64,000 nt of DNA from Sciscionella sediminilitoris. GTDB taxonomy: Bacteria; Actinomycetota; Actinomycetes; Mycobacteriales; Pseudonocardiaceae. Shown here in pieces: positions 18,073 through 24,675 of this stretch. The notes beneath the pieces were generated by a model. That model was not told the DNA's origin, made no database searches, and saw only the letters and a program-made list of their open reading frames with translations. The DNA lies in the NCBI RefSeq assembly GCF_000737195.2, contig NZ_JALM01000043.1:1-64000 (forward strand), in the 5' to 3' direction. Each line of letters opens with the position of its first letter. Position 1 is the first letter of the stretch. The translations under genes were made by a program, and so were the position numbers.

Positions 18073-19134
18073 ATGACGCGCGATATCCGGGAACCCCAGC
18101 CAGCCGACCCGCTGCGGCATCACGGGGATGTGGACGCCGAACCCGGACTGCTCGATTTCGCGGTCAATGTGCGCGCCACCGAACCACCGCGCTGGCTGCT
18201 TGACCGGCTCGCCGCGGAACTGCCCGGTCTCGCGCGCTATCCCTCCGCGCGGTACGAGGAAGCGGCCCGGGCCGCGGTGGCCGCGCGGCACGGCAGGGAA
18301 CCGGATGAGGTGCTGCCGCTGTCCGGGGCGGCGGAGGCCTTCGCGCTGTTGCCCCGGCTGCGCCCGCGGCACGCCGTGGTCGTGCACCCCTCGTTCACCG
18401 AACCCGAGGCCGCCCTGCGTGCCGCGGACATTCCGGTGCACCGGGTCCTGCTCGAGGAATCCGAGGGTTTCGCGCTGCGCCCCGAACTGATCCCGGACGA
18501 GGCCGACCTGGTGATTCTGGGCAACCCGACCAATCCGACCGGGCGGCTGCACCACGAGGTGGCCGAGCTCGCCCGGCCCGGACGGCTGCTCGTGGTGGAC
18601 GAGGCGTTCGCGGATGCCGTCGAGGGGGAACCGGGATCGCTTGCCGCGCAAGGCATTCCCGGAGTGCTCGTAGTGCGCAGCCTCACCAAGACCTTCGCCA
18701 TTGCCGGGCTGCGGGCCGGATATCTGCTCGGCGAACCGGAACTGCTCGCCCGGCTGCACGCGCACCGTCCACAGTGGCCGGTCGGAACGCTGGGCCTGGC
18801 CGCCATCGCCGAATGCGCGAGCGAACGGGCGGTCCGCGCGGCCGCGCTGGAGGCACGGGAGATCGCCGCGGAACGGGAATGGCTCACCGCCCGGCTGACC
18901 GAACTCGGGGTGCACGTCTGCGGGCCCGGTGTCGCGCCCTTCCTGCTGCTGCGCGTCCCGGACGGGGAACGGATGCGGCTTTTCTTGCGGGACAAGGGGA
19001 TCGCGGTGCGCCGCTGCGACACCTTCCCGGGGCTGGGCCCGGATCATCTGCGTATCGCCGTGCGCGAGCGGGCCCTCGCGTCCCGGCTTCTCGAGGCCAT
19101 GGAGGAGGAACTGTGCCGGTACTCGCCGAGGTGA
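18073..19134 (+). CDS. Rv2231c/CobC-like PLP-dependent aminotransferase
   Basis: A 353-residue fold-type I PLP enzyme. It has the Asn-Pro motif GNPTNPTGRL, the cofactor Asp in VVDEAFAD, the Schiff-base Lys in RSLTKTFAIAGLRAGY and the C-terminal substrate Arg in HLRIAVR. It matches the CobC/threonine-phosphate decarboxylase-like group (Rv2231c) rather than HisC proper; the true substrate in this group is uncertain. It heads a tight operon with Nif3-like, zinc-ribbon and histidine-phosphatase genes in the same order as Rv2231c-Rv2228c, and overlaps the next gene by 22 nt. Confidence 0.88.
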   Translation: MTRDIREPQPADPLRHHGDVDAEPGLLDFAVNVRATEPPRWLLDRLAAELPGLARYPSARYEEAARAAVAARHGREPDEVLPLSGAAEAFALLPRLRPRHAVVVHPSFTEPEAALRAADIPVHRVLLEESEGFALRPELIPDEADLVILGNPTNPTGRLHHEVAELARPGRLLVVDEAFADAVEGEPGSLAAQGIPGVLVVRSLTKTFAIAGLRAGYLLGEPELLARLHAHRPQWPVGTLGLAAIAECASERAVRAAALEAREIAAEREWLTARLTELGVHVCGPGVAPFLLLRVPDGERMRLFLRDKGIAVRRCDTFPGLGPDHLRIAVRERALASRLLEAMEEELCRYSPR

Positions 19135-19934
19135 TCAGCGCGCTCGAACGGGCTTATCCGCCCGGACTCGCCGAATCCTGGGACGCGGTCGGGCTGGTGT
19201 GCGGTGATCCGGGTGCCGAGATCGAGCGCGCCCTCGTCTGCGTGGATCCGGTCACCGAGACCGTGGAGGAGGCGATCGAACGCGGGGCCGGTCTGCTCGT
19301 GGCGCACCATCCGCTGCTGCTGCGCGGTGTGCACGGGGTGCCCGCGGACGATCCCAAGGGCGCGCTGGTGCACCGGCTGATCCGCGCGGGTGTCGCGCTC
19401 TACTGCGCGCACACCAACGCCGACGCGGCCGATCCCGGTGTCTCGGACGCGCTCGCCGACGCGCTCGGGCTGCGGGTGACCGGCCCGCTCGCCGCGCACG
19501 AGAACGGCCGCACCGGAATCGGGCGGATCGGCACGCTCGCCGAACCGGAACCGTTCGCCACCTTCGTGCGGCGGGTCGGCGCCGCGCTGCCCGCCACCGC
19601 CTGGGGCGTGCGCGGAGCGGGGGACCCGGAACGGCCCATCCGCACGGTCGCGGTCTCCGGTGGCGCGGGGGATTCCTATCTCGGGCTGGCGAGCAAACTC
19701 GGGGTGGACGCCTATGTGACCGCGGACCTGCGCCATCACCCGGCCGCCGAACACCTCGCGGTCCCCGGGGCGCCCGCACTCGTCGACGTGGCGCACTGGG
19801 CCAGCGAGTGGCCGTGGTGCGCACAGGCGGCCGACGTCATCCGCGAGGCCGCGGCGGGTACGGTCGAGACCCTGGTGTCCGGACTGCGGACGGACCCATG
19901 GACGGCACACGGCATACAGGAGGCGACACGGTGA
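19113..19934 (+). CDS. Nif3-like dinuclear metal centre protein
   Basis: A 273-residue member of the NIF3/YbgI family, toroidal proteins with a two-metal site of unknown reaction. Metal-ligand motifs are visible: VAHHPLLLRG and CAHTNAD, plus the C-terminal DVAHWASEWP. It is the short form, without the roughly 100-residue inserted domain of YqfO-type proteins. GTG 19113 has GGAGGAGGAA just upstream and starts inside the CobC-like gene. It overlaps the next gene by 4 nt (GTGA). Confidence 0.92.
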   Translation: MPVLAEVISALERAYPPGLAESWDAVGLVCGDPGAEIERALVCVDPVTETVEEAIERGAGLLVAHHPLLLRGVHGVPADDPKGALVHRLIRAGVALYCAHTNADAADPGVSDALADALGLRVTGPLAAHENGRTGIGRIGTLAEPEPFATFVRRVGAALPATAWGVRGAGDPERPIRTVAVSGGAGDSYLGLASKLGVDAYVTADLRHHPAAEHLAVPGAPALVDVAHWASEWPWCAQAADVIREAAAGTVETLVSGLRTDPWTAHGIQEATR

Positions 19935-20665
19935 AGGTTGACCCAGCGGTGCAGGCCCGGCTGCTTGATCTGGCCGAGACCGATGCCGAACTCGGCCGTA
20001 TCGAGCACCGCCGGCGGAACCTGCCCGAGCTCGAGGCGCTCAGCGAACTGGAGACGACCCTGCGCGAGCGCCGGGATGCCGTGATCAAGGCCGAGACCGC
20101 GCTTTCCGATCTGGACGCGGACGCGGCCCGGCAGGAGAAGGACATCGACAGCGTGCGCGCCCGCGAGGAACGGGACCGCAAACTGCTCGACTCCGGGCTT
20201 CCCGGCAAACAGCAGACGGATCTGGAACACGAGCTGGAGACGCTGCACCGCCGGCAGTCCGCGCTCGAGGACGATCTGCTCGAGCTCATGGAACGCCGTG
20301 AGGCCGTCGAGGCCGACGTCAAGCACAGCCAGGCCCAGCTGACCGTCACCGAGGACGAGATCAGCAAGGCGAACGAGCGCAGGGACACCGCGCTCGAGGA
20401 ACTGGACACCAAACACGCGCGCCGCACCGAGGACCGCGAGCAGCTGCTCGGGGAACTGCCCGCGGAACTGGTCACGCTGTACGAGAAGGTGCGCGCGCAG
20501 CGGGGGACCGGGGCGGCCATGCTGCGCGCCAAACGCTGCGGTGCCTGCCGGCTCGAACTGGACCGGAGCGCGCTCGCCGAACTGCGCGATGCCGCCGCCG
20601 ACCAGGTGTGCCGCTGCGAGGAATGCGGCGCGATCCTGGTGCGGACCAAGGAATCCGGGCTGTGA
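19931..20665 (+). CDS. Coiled-coil C4 zinc-ribbon protein (Rv2229c-like)
   Basis: A 244-residue protein. Residues 10-190 form an almost uninterrupted charged coiled coil; the C-terminus has a zinc ribbon with CGAC and CRCEEC pairs. This architecture is the DUF164/C4 zinc-ribbon family, proposed to bind nucleic acid or act as an adaptor; no enzymatic activity is known. GTG 19931 overlaps the Nif3-like stop and its own stop overlaps the next start, so the operon is translationally coupled throughout. Confidence 0.92.
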   Translation: MKVDPAVQARLLDLAETDAELGRIEHRRRNLPELEALSELETTLRERRDAVIKAETALSDLDADAARQEKDIDSVRAREERDRKLLDSGLPGKQQTDLEHELETLHRRQSALEDDLLELMERREAVEADVKHSQAQLTVTEDEISKANERRDTALEELDTKHARRTEDREQLLGELPAELVTLYEKVRAQRGTGAAMLRAKRCGACRLELDRSALAELRDAAADQVCRCEECGAILVRTKESGL

Positions 20666-21333
20666 GCACCCCCGCCTCGGCGAGTACGGGGACCGCGGCG
20701 CACTGGTCCGGGGCCATGGGGGACCCCCTGCGGCTCGTGCTGCTGCGGCACGGGCAGACCGAGCACTCGGTGCGCCGCTGCTACTCCGGGCGCGGCGATC
20801 CGGACCTCACCGAGACCGGGCTGCGCCAGGCCGAGGCCGCCGCGCGCAGGCTCGGTGAACTCGAGGGCATCGCCGCGGTGGTCAGTTCCCCGCTCGGGCG
20901 CGCGAGCCAGACCGCCCGCGCCGTCAGCGCGGCCACCGGGGCCCCGCTGGAGATCGACCAGGGACTGGTGGAGCTCGACTTCGGCGAATGGGAGGGGTTG
21001 ACCTTCGGCGAGGCCGCCCGGCGGTACCCGGACGAACACCGCGCCTGGTTGCGCGATCCCAGCGTGCCCACGCCCGGCGGGGAGAGCTTCGAGCAGGTGC
21101 ACGAGCGGGTATTGGCCAGCCTCGGGAACCTCGTCGAGCGCCACGGCGGCCAGACCGTGGTACTCGTCAGCCACGTGACCCCGATCAAGACGCTGCTGCG
21201 CATCGGGCTCGACGCCGGGCCATCGGTGCTCTACCGCTGCCACCTCGACCTCGCGGGCATCTCCCGGGTGGACTTCTACCCGGACGGCAATGCCTCGGTC
21301 ACCCTGGTCAACGACACCACGCACCTGCGTTGA
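20662..21333 (+). CDS. Histidine phosphatase family protein (no RNase H domain)
   Basis: A 223-residue phosphoglycerate-mutase-like phosphatase. It has the catalytic VLLRHGQTEHS near residue 27, the second Arg in SSPLGRASQTA, the acid in ELDFGEWEGL and the second His in VVLVSHVTPIKT. In mycobacteria the equivalent gene (Rv2228c) fuses an N-terminal RNase HI domain to this CobC-like phosphatase; here only about 20 unstructured residues precede the phosphatase. GTG 20662 overlaps the zinc-ribbon stop. The substrate (alpha-ribazole phosphate or another phosphate ester) is not resolved. Confidence 0.9.
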   Translation: MSTPASASTGTAAHWSGAMGDPLRLVLLRHGQTEHSVRRCYSGRGDPDLTETGLRQAEAAARRLGELEGIAAVVSSPLGRASQTARAVSAATGAPLEIDQGLVELDFGEWEGLTFGEAARRYPDEHRAWLRDPSVPTPGGESFEQVHERVLASLGNLVERHGGQTVVLVSHVTPIKTLLRIGLDAGPSVLYRCHLDLAGISRVDFYPDGNASVTLVNDTTHLR

Positions 21334-21342
21334 CCGAGTGGC

Positions 21343-21891
21343 TCACGCGCTGAGATCGCGGCCCCGGTTCGCCCGGGCGGCCAGCTCCGCGGTCAGCCTG
21401 CCCGCCGCGCCGCGCACCGCCGCCTCGGCGCTCTCGCGGACCCTGCCGTCCACGGTGAGCACCCCGGTCTCCTCGACGAAGGTGCCCTCGAGCAGTCGCC
21501 CCGCCCCGCGCGCGGCGAGCAGCGGACGCAGCGCGTACTCCAGCGCCACCACCCGGCCCTGTACGCCACCGGTGGCCACCGGCAGCACCGGTTTGCCCGC
21601 GAGTGCGTTGCGCGGCAGCAGTTCCAGGACGGACTGCACCAGCCCGCTGTAGCCCGCGCGGTGGATGTGCGCGGCGACCACGAGCGCGTCGGCCCTGGTC
21701 ACCGCTCGGATCGCGGCGGCGAGTTCGGGTGCCCCGGTCTGCCCGCCGAGCAGGGCGACGGTGGGCAGCTCCCGTGCGGACACCACGGTCACCGTGTGGC
21801 CGAGTTCGCCGAGCACGAGGGCGAGCCGGTCGAACAGGACGGCGGGCGCGGACGCGGGCGCGGGTGCGCCGGCGAGCAGGGTCAGCCTCAT
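21343..21891 (-). CDS. NAD(P)H-dependent FMN reductase (SsuE/MsuE-like)
   Basis: A 182-residue flavodoxin-fold reductase that should supply FMNH2 to the adjacent SfnG monooxygenase. The N-terminal phosphate loop reads LLAGAPAPASAP, a variant of the usual GSPRxxS; the middle strand ADALVVAAHIHRAGYSGLVQ and PVLPVATGG fit the SsuE group. ATG 21891 overlaps the sfnG stop (ATGA), so both are made together. The degenerate phosphate loop makes flavin specificity less certain. Confidence 0.85.
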   Translation of the reverse strand: MRLTLLAGAPAPASAPAVLFDRLALVLGELGHTVTVVSARELPTVALLGGQTGAPELAAAIRAVTRADALVVAAHIHRAGYSGLVQSVLELLPRNALAGKPVLPVATGGVQGRVVALEYALRPLLAARGAGRLLEGTFVEETGVLTVDGRVRESAEAAVRGAAGRLTAELAARANRGRDLSA

Positions 21892-23018
21892 CGCAGGGCT
21901 CCGATCGGTTCGGCGGCCAGTTCGCGCTCCTTCTCCCGCACGATGGGGATCACCGTCCTCCCGAAATGTTCCAGATCCTCGAGGTAGTGCAGGAAACCGA
22001 GCAGGATCAGGTTCGCCCCGCGCCGCTTGTACTCGATGATCCGGTCGGCGACCTGTTCCGGGGTGCCGATGAGCCGGGTGCGGAAACCGTCGTTGTACTG
22101 CACCAGGTCCTCGAAGTCCGAGTCGGCCCACATCCCCTTGCCGTCCCCGGTCGCCTGTCCTGCCTGGCGGACCGATTCGCGGAAACCTTCCACCGCGCCG
22201 GTATCGGCCTTGTCGATGATCTCCCGCAGCAGCGCGCGAGCCTCCTGTTCGGTGTCCCGCACGATCGCGAACCCGTTGAGCCCGAAGCGCACCGCGTGCC
22301 CGTTCTGCTCGGCGTACCCGCGGACCTCGGCGACCTGTTCGGTGAAGCCCTCGAAATCTTTTCCGTTCGACAAATACCAGTCGGAGACCCGTCCGGCGAG
22401 TTTCCGCGCGGCCGTTGAATTACCACCCTGGAATATCTCGGGATGCGCCCTTCCGGGAACCTCGGCCGGTTGCGGGCGCAGGCTGAAATCGTTGATACGG
22501 TAGAAATCACCACGAAAGGTGAAATTGGGTCCGGTCCACAATCCGCGGAGTATCCGGATGAATTCCTCGGTCCTGCGGTAGCGCTCGTCGTGTTCGAGCC
22601 ACGGCTCGCCGAGTCCGGTAAATTCGCCGGCGAACCAGCCGGAGACGATGTTCACCGCGAAGCGGCCGCCGGAGAGCTGGTCGGCGGTGATACCGAACTT
22701 GGCCAGGATCCCCGGATGCCACAGTCCAGGGTGCGCGGCCACGATGAGCTTGAGTTTCTCCGTCGCGAGCAGCAGTCCGAGGCTGAACGCGGCCGGATCG
22801 TGCTGCTGGGCCGCGCCGTAGGAGGAGGCATAGCGGACCTGGGAGAGCGCGTAGGAGAACCCGGAATGCTCGGCGAGCCTGGCGAGTTCGGTGTTGTAGT
22901 CGAAGCCCCAGTCGGTGCGCTGTTCGATGGTGCTCGTGACGAGGCCGCCGCTCACATTGGGCACCCAGTAGGCGAATTCGAGCGGGGTGTCGAGGTGTGG
23001 ATTGGGCGCAGCTGTCAT
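21888..23018 (-). CDS. sfnG: FMNH2-dependent dimethylsulfone monooxygenase
   Basis: A 376-residue luciferase-like monooxygenase of the SsuD/SfnG group, which splits C-S bonds to release sulfite or methanesulfinate from organosulfur compounds. FAYWVPNVSGGLVTS at the start, NIVSGWFAGEFTGLGEPWLE, HPEIFQGGNS and EDLVQYNDGF agree closely with dimethylsulfone monooxygenases as I remember them, rather than alkanesulfonate SsuD. ATG 23018 has GGAGG 7 nt upstream. It is followed by its reductase with a 4-nt overlap and preceded by a cysteine-type leader peptide (23065-23130), which indicates sulfur-starvation control. Confidence 0.9.
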   Translation of the reverse strand: MTAAPNPHLDTPLEFAYWVPNVSGGLVTSTIEQRTDWGFDYNTELARLAEHSGFSYALSQVRYASSYGAAQQHDPAAFSLGLLLATEKLKLIVAAHPGLWHPGILAKFGITADQLSGGRFAVNIVSGWFAGEFTGLGEPWLEHDERYRRTEEFIRILRGLWTGPNFTFRGDFYRINDFSLRPQPAEVPGRAHPEIFQGGNSTAARKLAGRVSDWYLSNGKDFEGFTEQVAEVRGYAEQNGHAVRFGLNGFAIVRDTEQEARALLREIIDKADTGAVEGFRESVRQAGQATGDGKGMWADSDFEDLVQYNDGFRTRLIGTPEQVADRIIEYKRRGANLILLGFLHYLEDLEHFGRTVIPIVREKERELAAEPIGALR

Positions 23019-23064
23019 TGTTTTCCTCCGTTCCCGAATTGATTCCCTCACCGAGATATTCGGT

Positions 23065-23130
23065 TCAGCGGCAGACGCCACCGGCAATACGGAGGAAATC
23101 GACGTATCGACGCCGGGTAAGGGGAATCAT
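23065..23130 (-). CDS. Leader peptide of the sfnG operon (cysteine-type)
   Basis: A 21-codon open frame, ATG 23130 to TGA 23065, 46 nt upstream of sfnG. It contains RRRYVDFLRIAGGVCR and then stops. The pattern R-R-x-V-D-x-x-R-x-A-x-x-x-C-R-stop is the one seen in short actinobacterial peptides ahead of sulfur-assimilation genes, where ribosome stalling at Cys codons is thought to switch downstream expression. The match to that family and the position before a sulfur operon are strong; the attenuation mechanism here is inferred. Confidence 0.75.
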   Translation of the reverse strand: MIPLTRRRYVDFLRIAGGVCR

Positions 23131-23189
23131 GATGCGCAGTAGAACAGCCGGAAGGCACCTCGGTCATCCGTGTCCATCCGGTGGGACGC

Positions 23190-23195
23190 TACACT
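23190..23195 (+). promoter_or_regulatory. -10 box of rnpB
   Basis: TACACT, ending 7 nt before the first paired base of the RNase P RNA. No clear -35 is visible. Confidence 0.5.
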
Positions 23196-23202
23196 CGGTC
23201 TG

Positions 23203-23582
23203 CGAATGAGTCGGCCGGGCGGCCGCGGCGCGCGGTGTTCACCGGTGTCGAGGAAAGTCCGGACTCCACAGGGCAGGGTGGTTGCTAACGGCAACCCGGG
23301 GCGACCCGCGGGACAGTGCCACAGAAAACAGACCGCCTTCGCGCCGCCGGTTCCGGTGGCCGCGGAGGTAAGGGTGAAACGGCGGTGTAAGAGACCACCA
23401 GCATCCCGGGTGACCGGGATGGCTCGGTAAACCCCACCCGGAGCAAGGCCAGACGCAGGCGGATGGCCCGTCCATGCCTGCGGGTAGGCCGCTGGAGCCT
23501 GTCGGTGACGGCAGGTCGAGATGGATGGCCGCCACCCGCGCGAGCGGGTACAGGATCCGGCTTACAGGCCGGCTCATTCGCC
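23203..23582 (+). ncRNA. rnpB: RNase P RNA, bacterial class A
   Basis: The catalytic RNA that matures tRNA 5' ends. Hallmarks: GAGGAAAGTCCGGACTCC at about 23250, the ACAGTGCCACAGAAAA-type segment at about 23312, AGACCACCAGC at about 23395, and GGATCCGGCTTACAGGCCGG near the 3' end. The P1 helix closes the molecule: CGAATGAG (23203-23210) pairs with CTCATTCG (23573-23580). Ends are set from P1 and may be off by a few bases. It is followed by a 6-bp hairpin at 23595-23610. Confidence 0.97.
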
Positions 23583-23962
23583 CAAGACCATCCCCGGTCC
23601 CGCCGGACCGAGCCCCCGTGTGTCCCGGATCTCCGTGCGATATCGTGCGCTCCGCACGGACCAGGGCCGACCGGGAGTCCGCGGCGCCGCGCTCGCCTGC
23701 GCGGATCGGCGCATGACTCTCAGTGGTCAAGATTCGATTGCGATGATCGGGTGACGAGCATTTCACTCTCACCCGGTTTCTGCCGATGATAGAGAAGGCT
23801 GACCATGCGCGCGCACCGAAGCGACAGGGCCAGGAGGTCGTTCACCGACTCGGGGCGACCCCCTTGCTACGCAAGGTTGCGACACGGTGTACTCGTGTGT
23901 GGCAGTGGCAGTACGGGACGCAGTACACGGGCAAACCGCCGAACGATGACCAGGAGCGCACG
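23583..23962. other. 380-bp intergenic region between rnpB and the T4SS-like cluster
   Basis: Contains the rnpB terminator candidate (CGGTCC/GGACCG, 23595-23610), a second hairpin (8-bp arms 23632-23639 and 23653-23660), and further on no gene that I can support. The promoter for the downstream cluster probably lies here, but I see no convincing -35/-10 pair. Confidence 0.5.
23595..23610 (+). terminator. rnpB terminator candidate
   Basis: A 6-bp GC stem with a 4-nt loop, 15 nt past the end of P1. Short, without a U-run, hence low confidence. Confidence 0.35.
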
Positions 23963-24238
23963 ATGATCGCCAGAGTCCATGACCAGCTGAGCTCGGTTCT
24001 TGCGGCAGGTGAGCTCGGCACCGGGGGCATCCAGAACTGGATCGTGAACAACATGATCCCGCTGCTGCTGCTCGCGGTCGCGCTGCTGCTGCTGTGGATG
24101 GGTGGCGGGCGAGGTGACAACGCCGGTGTGATGAAGCGGCTCGCCGGGGTCTTCGTCGCGCTCGGCATCATCGGCCTCGCGCTCACCGGAGCCGGGGTCA
24201 ACGTCAGCAAATGGCTTGCCGGCCTGTTCACCACCTGA
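23963..24238 (+). CDS. Small two-helix membrane protein of the T4SS-like cluster (VirB2/TrbC-like?)
   Basis: A 91-residue protein with an amphipathic N-terminus (MIARVHDQLSSVLAAGELG), a strongly hydrophobic helix (NNMIPLLLLAVALLLLWMGG), a short basic loop, and a second helix (LAGVFVALGIIGLALTGAG). Size, two-helix form and position as first gene of the cluster fit a VirB2/TrbC-type pilin-like subunit, but sequence similarity alone does not prove this. ATG 23963 has CAGGAGCG upstream; the longer frame from 23786 overlaps apparent non-coding DNA. Confidence 0.7.
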   Translation: MIARVHDQLSSVLAAGELGTGGIQNWIVNNMIPLLLLAVALLLLWMGGGRGDNAGVMKRLAGVFVALGIIGLALTGAGVNVSKWLAGLFTT

Positions 24239-24270
24239 CCCCGATCCACTGGACATAGGTAGCGCTCAAC

Positions 24271-24675
24271 GTGCAAGTTCGTACCGATGACGAGGTCTAT
24301 CGGGTCGATGCCGTCTGGCTCGGCCCGCCCAAGGTCACCTTCCCGTGGCGTGCCCGCTACGTAGCCTGGGGTGTCGGGCTGCTGGTGTTTCTGCTCGTGC
24401 TCGTCGTCGAGAAAGAGATCGGCATCGGCATCGGGTTCTTCCCGCTCGCCTGGGGCATGATCGTCACCGTGGTGCTCACCCGGCTGATCTGCGGCCGGAT
24501 CACCCACGAACGCCCGCTGTCCGCGGTGCTGGCGATGGCCGGCCGCGAGCTCAGCTCTCCCCGTGAACGCACCCGCGCGACCGGTGGCGCGGCCAGCGCC
24601 GCCCGGATCCGGGTCAGCGAGGCGCGGCCGCGCCCGAAACGAACCCAGCGAAAGGAAGGCGTGCACGGTGGCTAA
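24271..24675 (+). CDS. VirB3/TcpE/PrgI-like membrane protein
   Basis: A 134-residue protein with a short cytoplasmic N-terminus, two adjacent membrane helices (YVAWGVGLLVFLLVLVV and GIGFFPLAWGMIVTVVLTRL) and a basic C-terminal tail. Immediately before a VirB4-type ATPase this topology is typical of VirB3-like (TcpE, PrgI) proteins, which anchor VirB4 at the membrane. Start is GTG 24271. It overlaps the ATPase gene by 8 nt. Family assignment is inferred from topology and gene order. Confidence 0.72.
   Translation: MQVRTDDEVYRVDAVWLGPPKVTFPWRARYVAWGVGLLVFLLVLVVEKEIGIGIGFFPLAWGMIVTVVLTRLICGRITHERPLSAVLAMAGRELSSPRERTRATGGAASAARIRVSEARPRPKRTQRKEGVHGG

Noticed and set aside
23583-23962. Possible upstream extension of the first T4SS-like gene (from 23786)
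   Set aside because: The added residues do not look like a protein N-terminus; ATG 23963 has a good ribosome-binding site and starts an amphipathic segment followed by a membrane helix.
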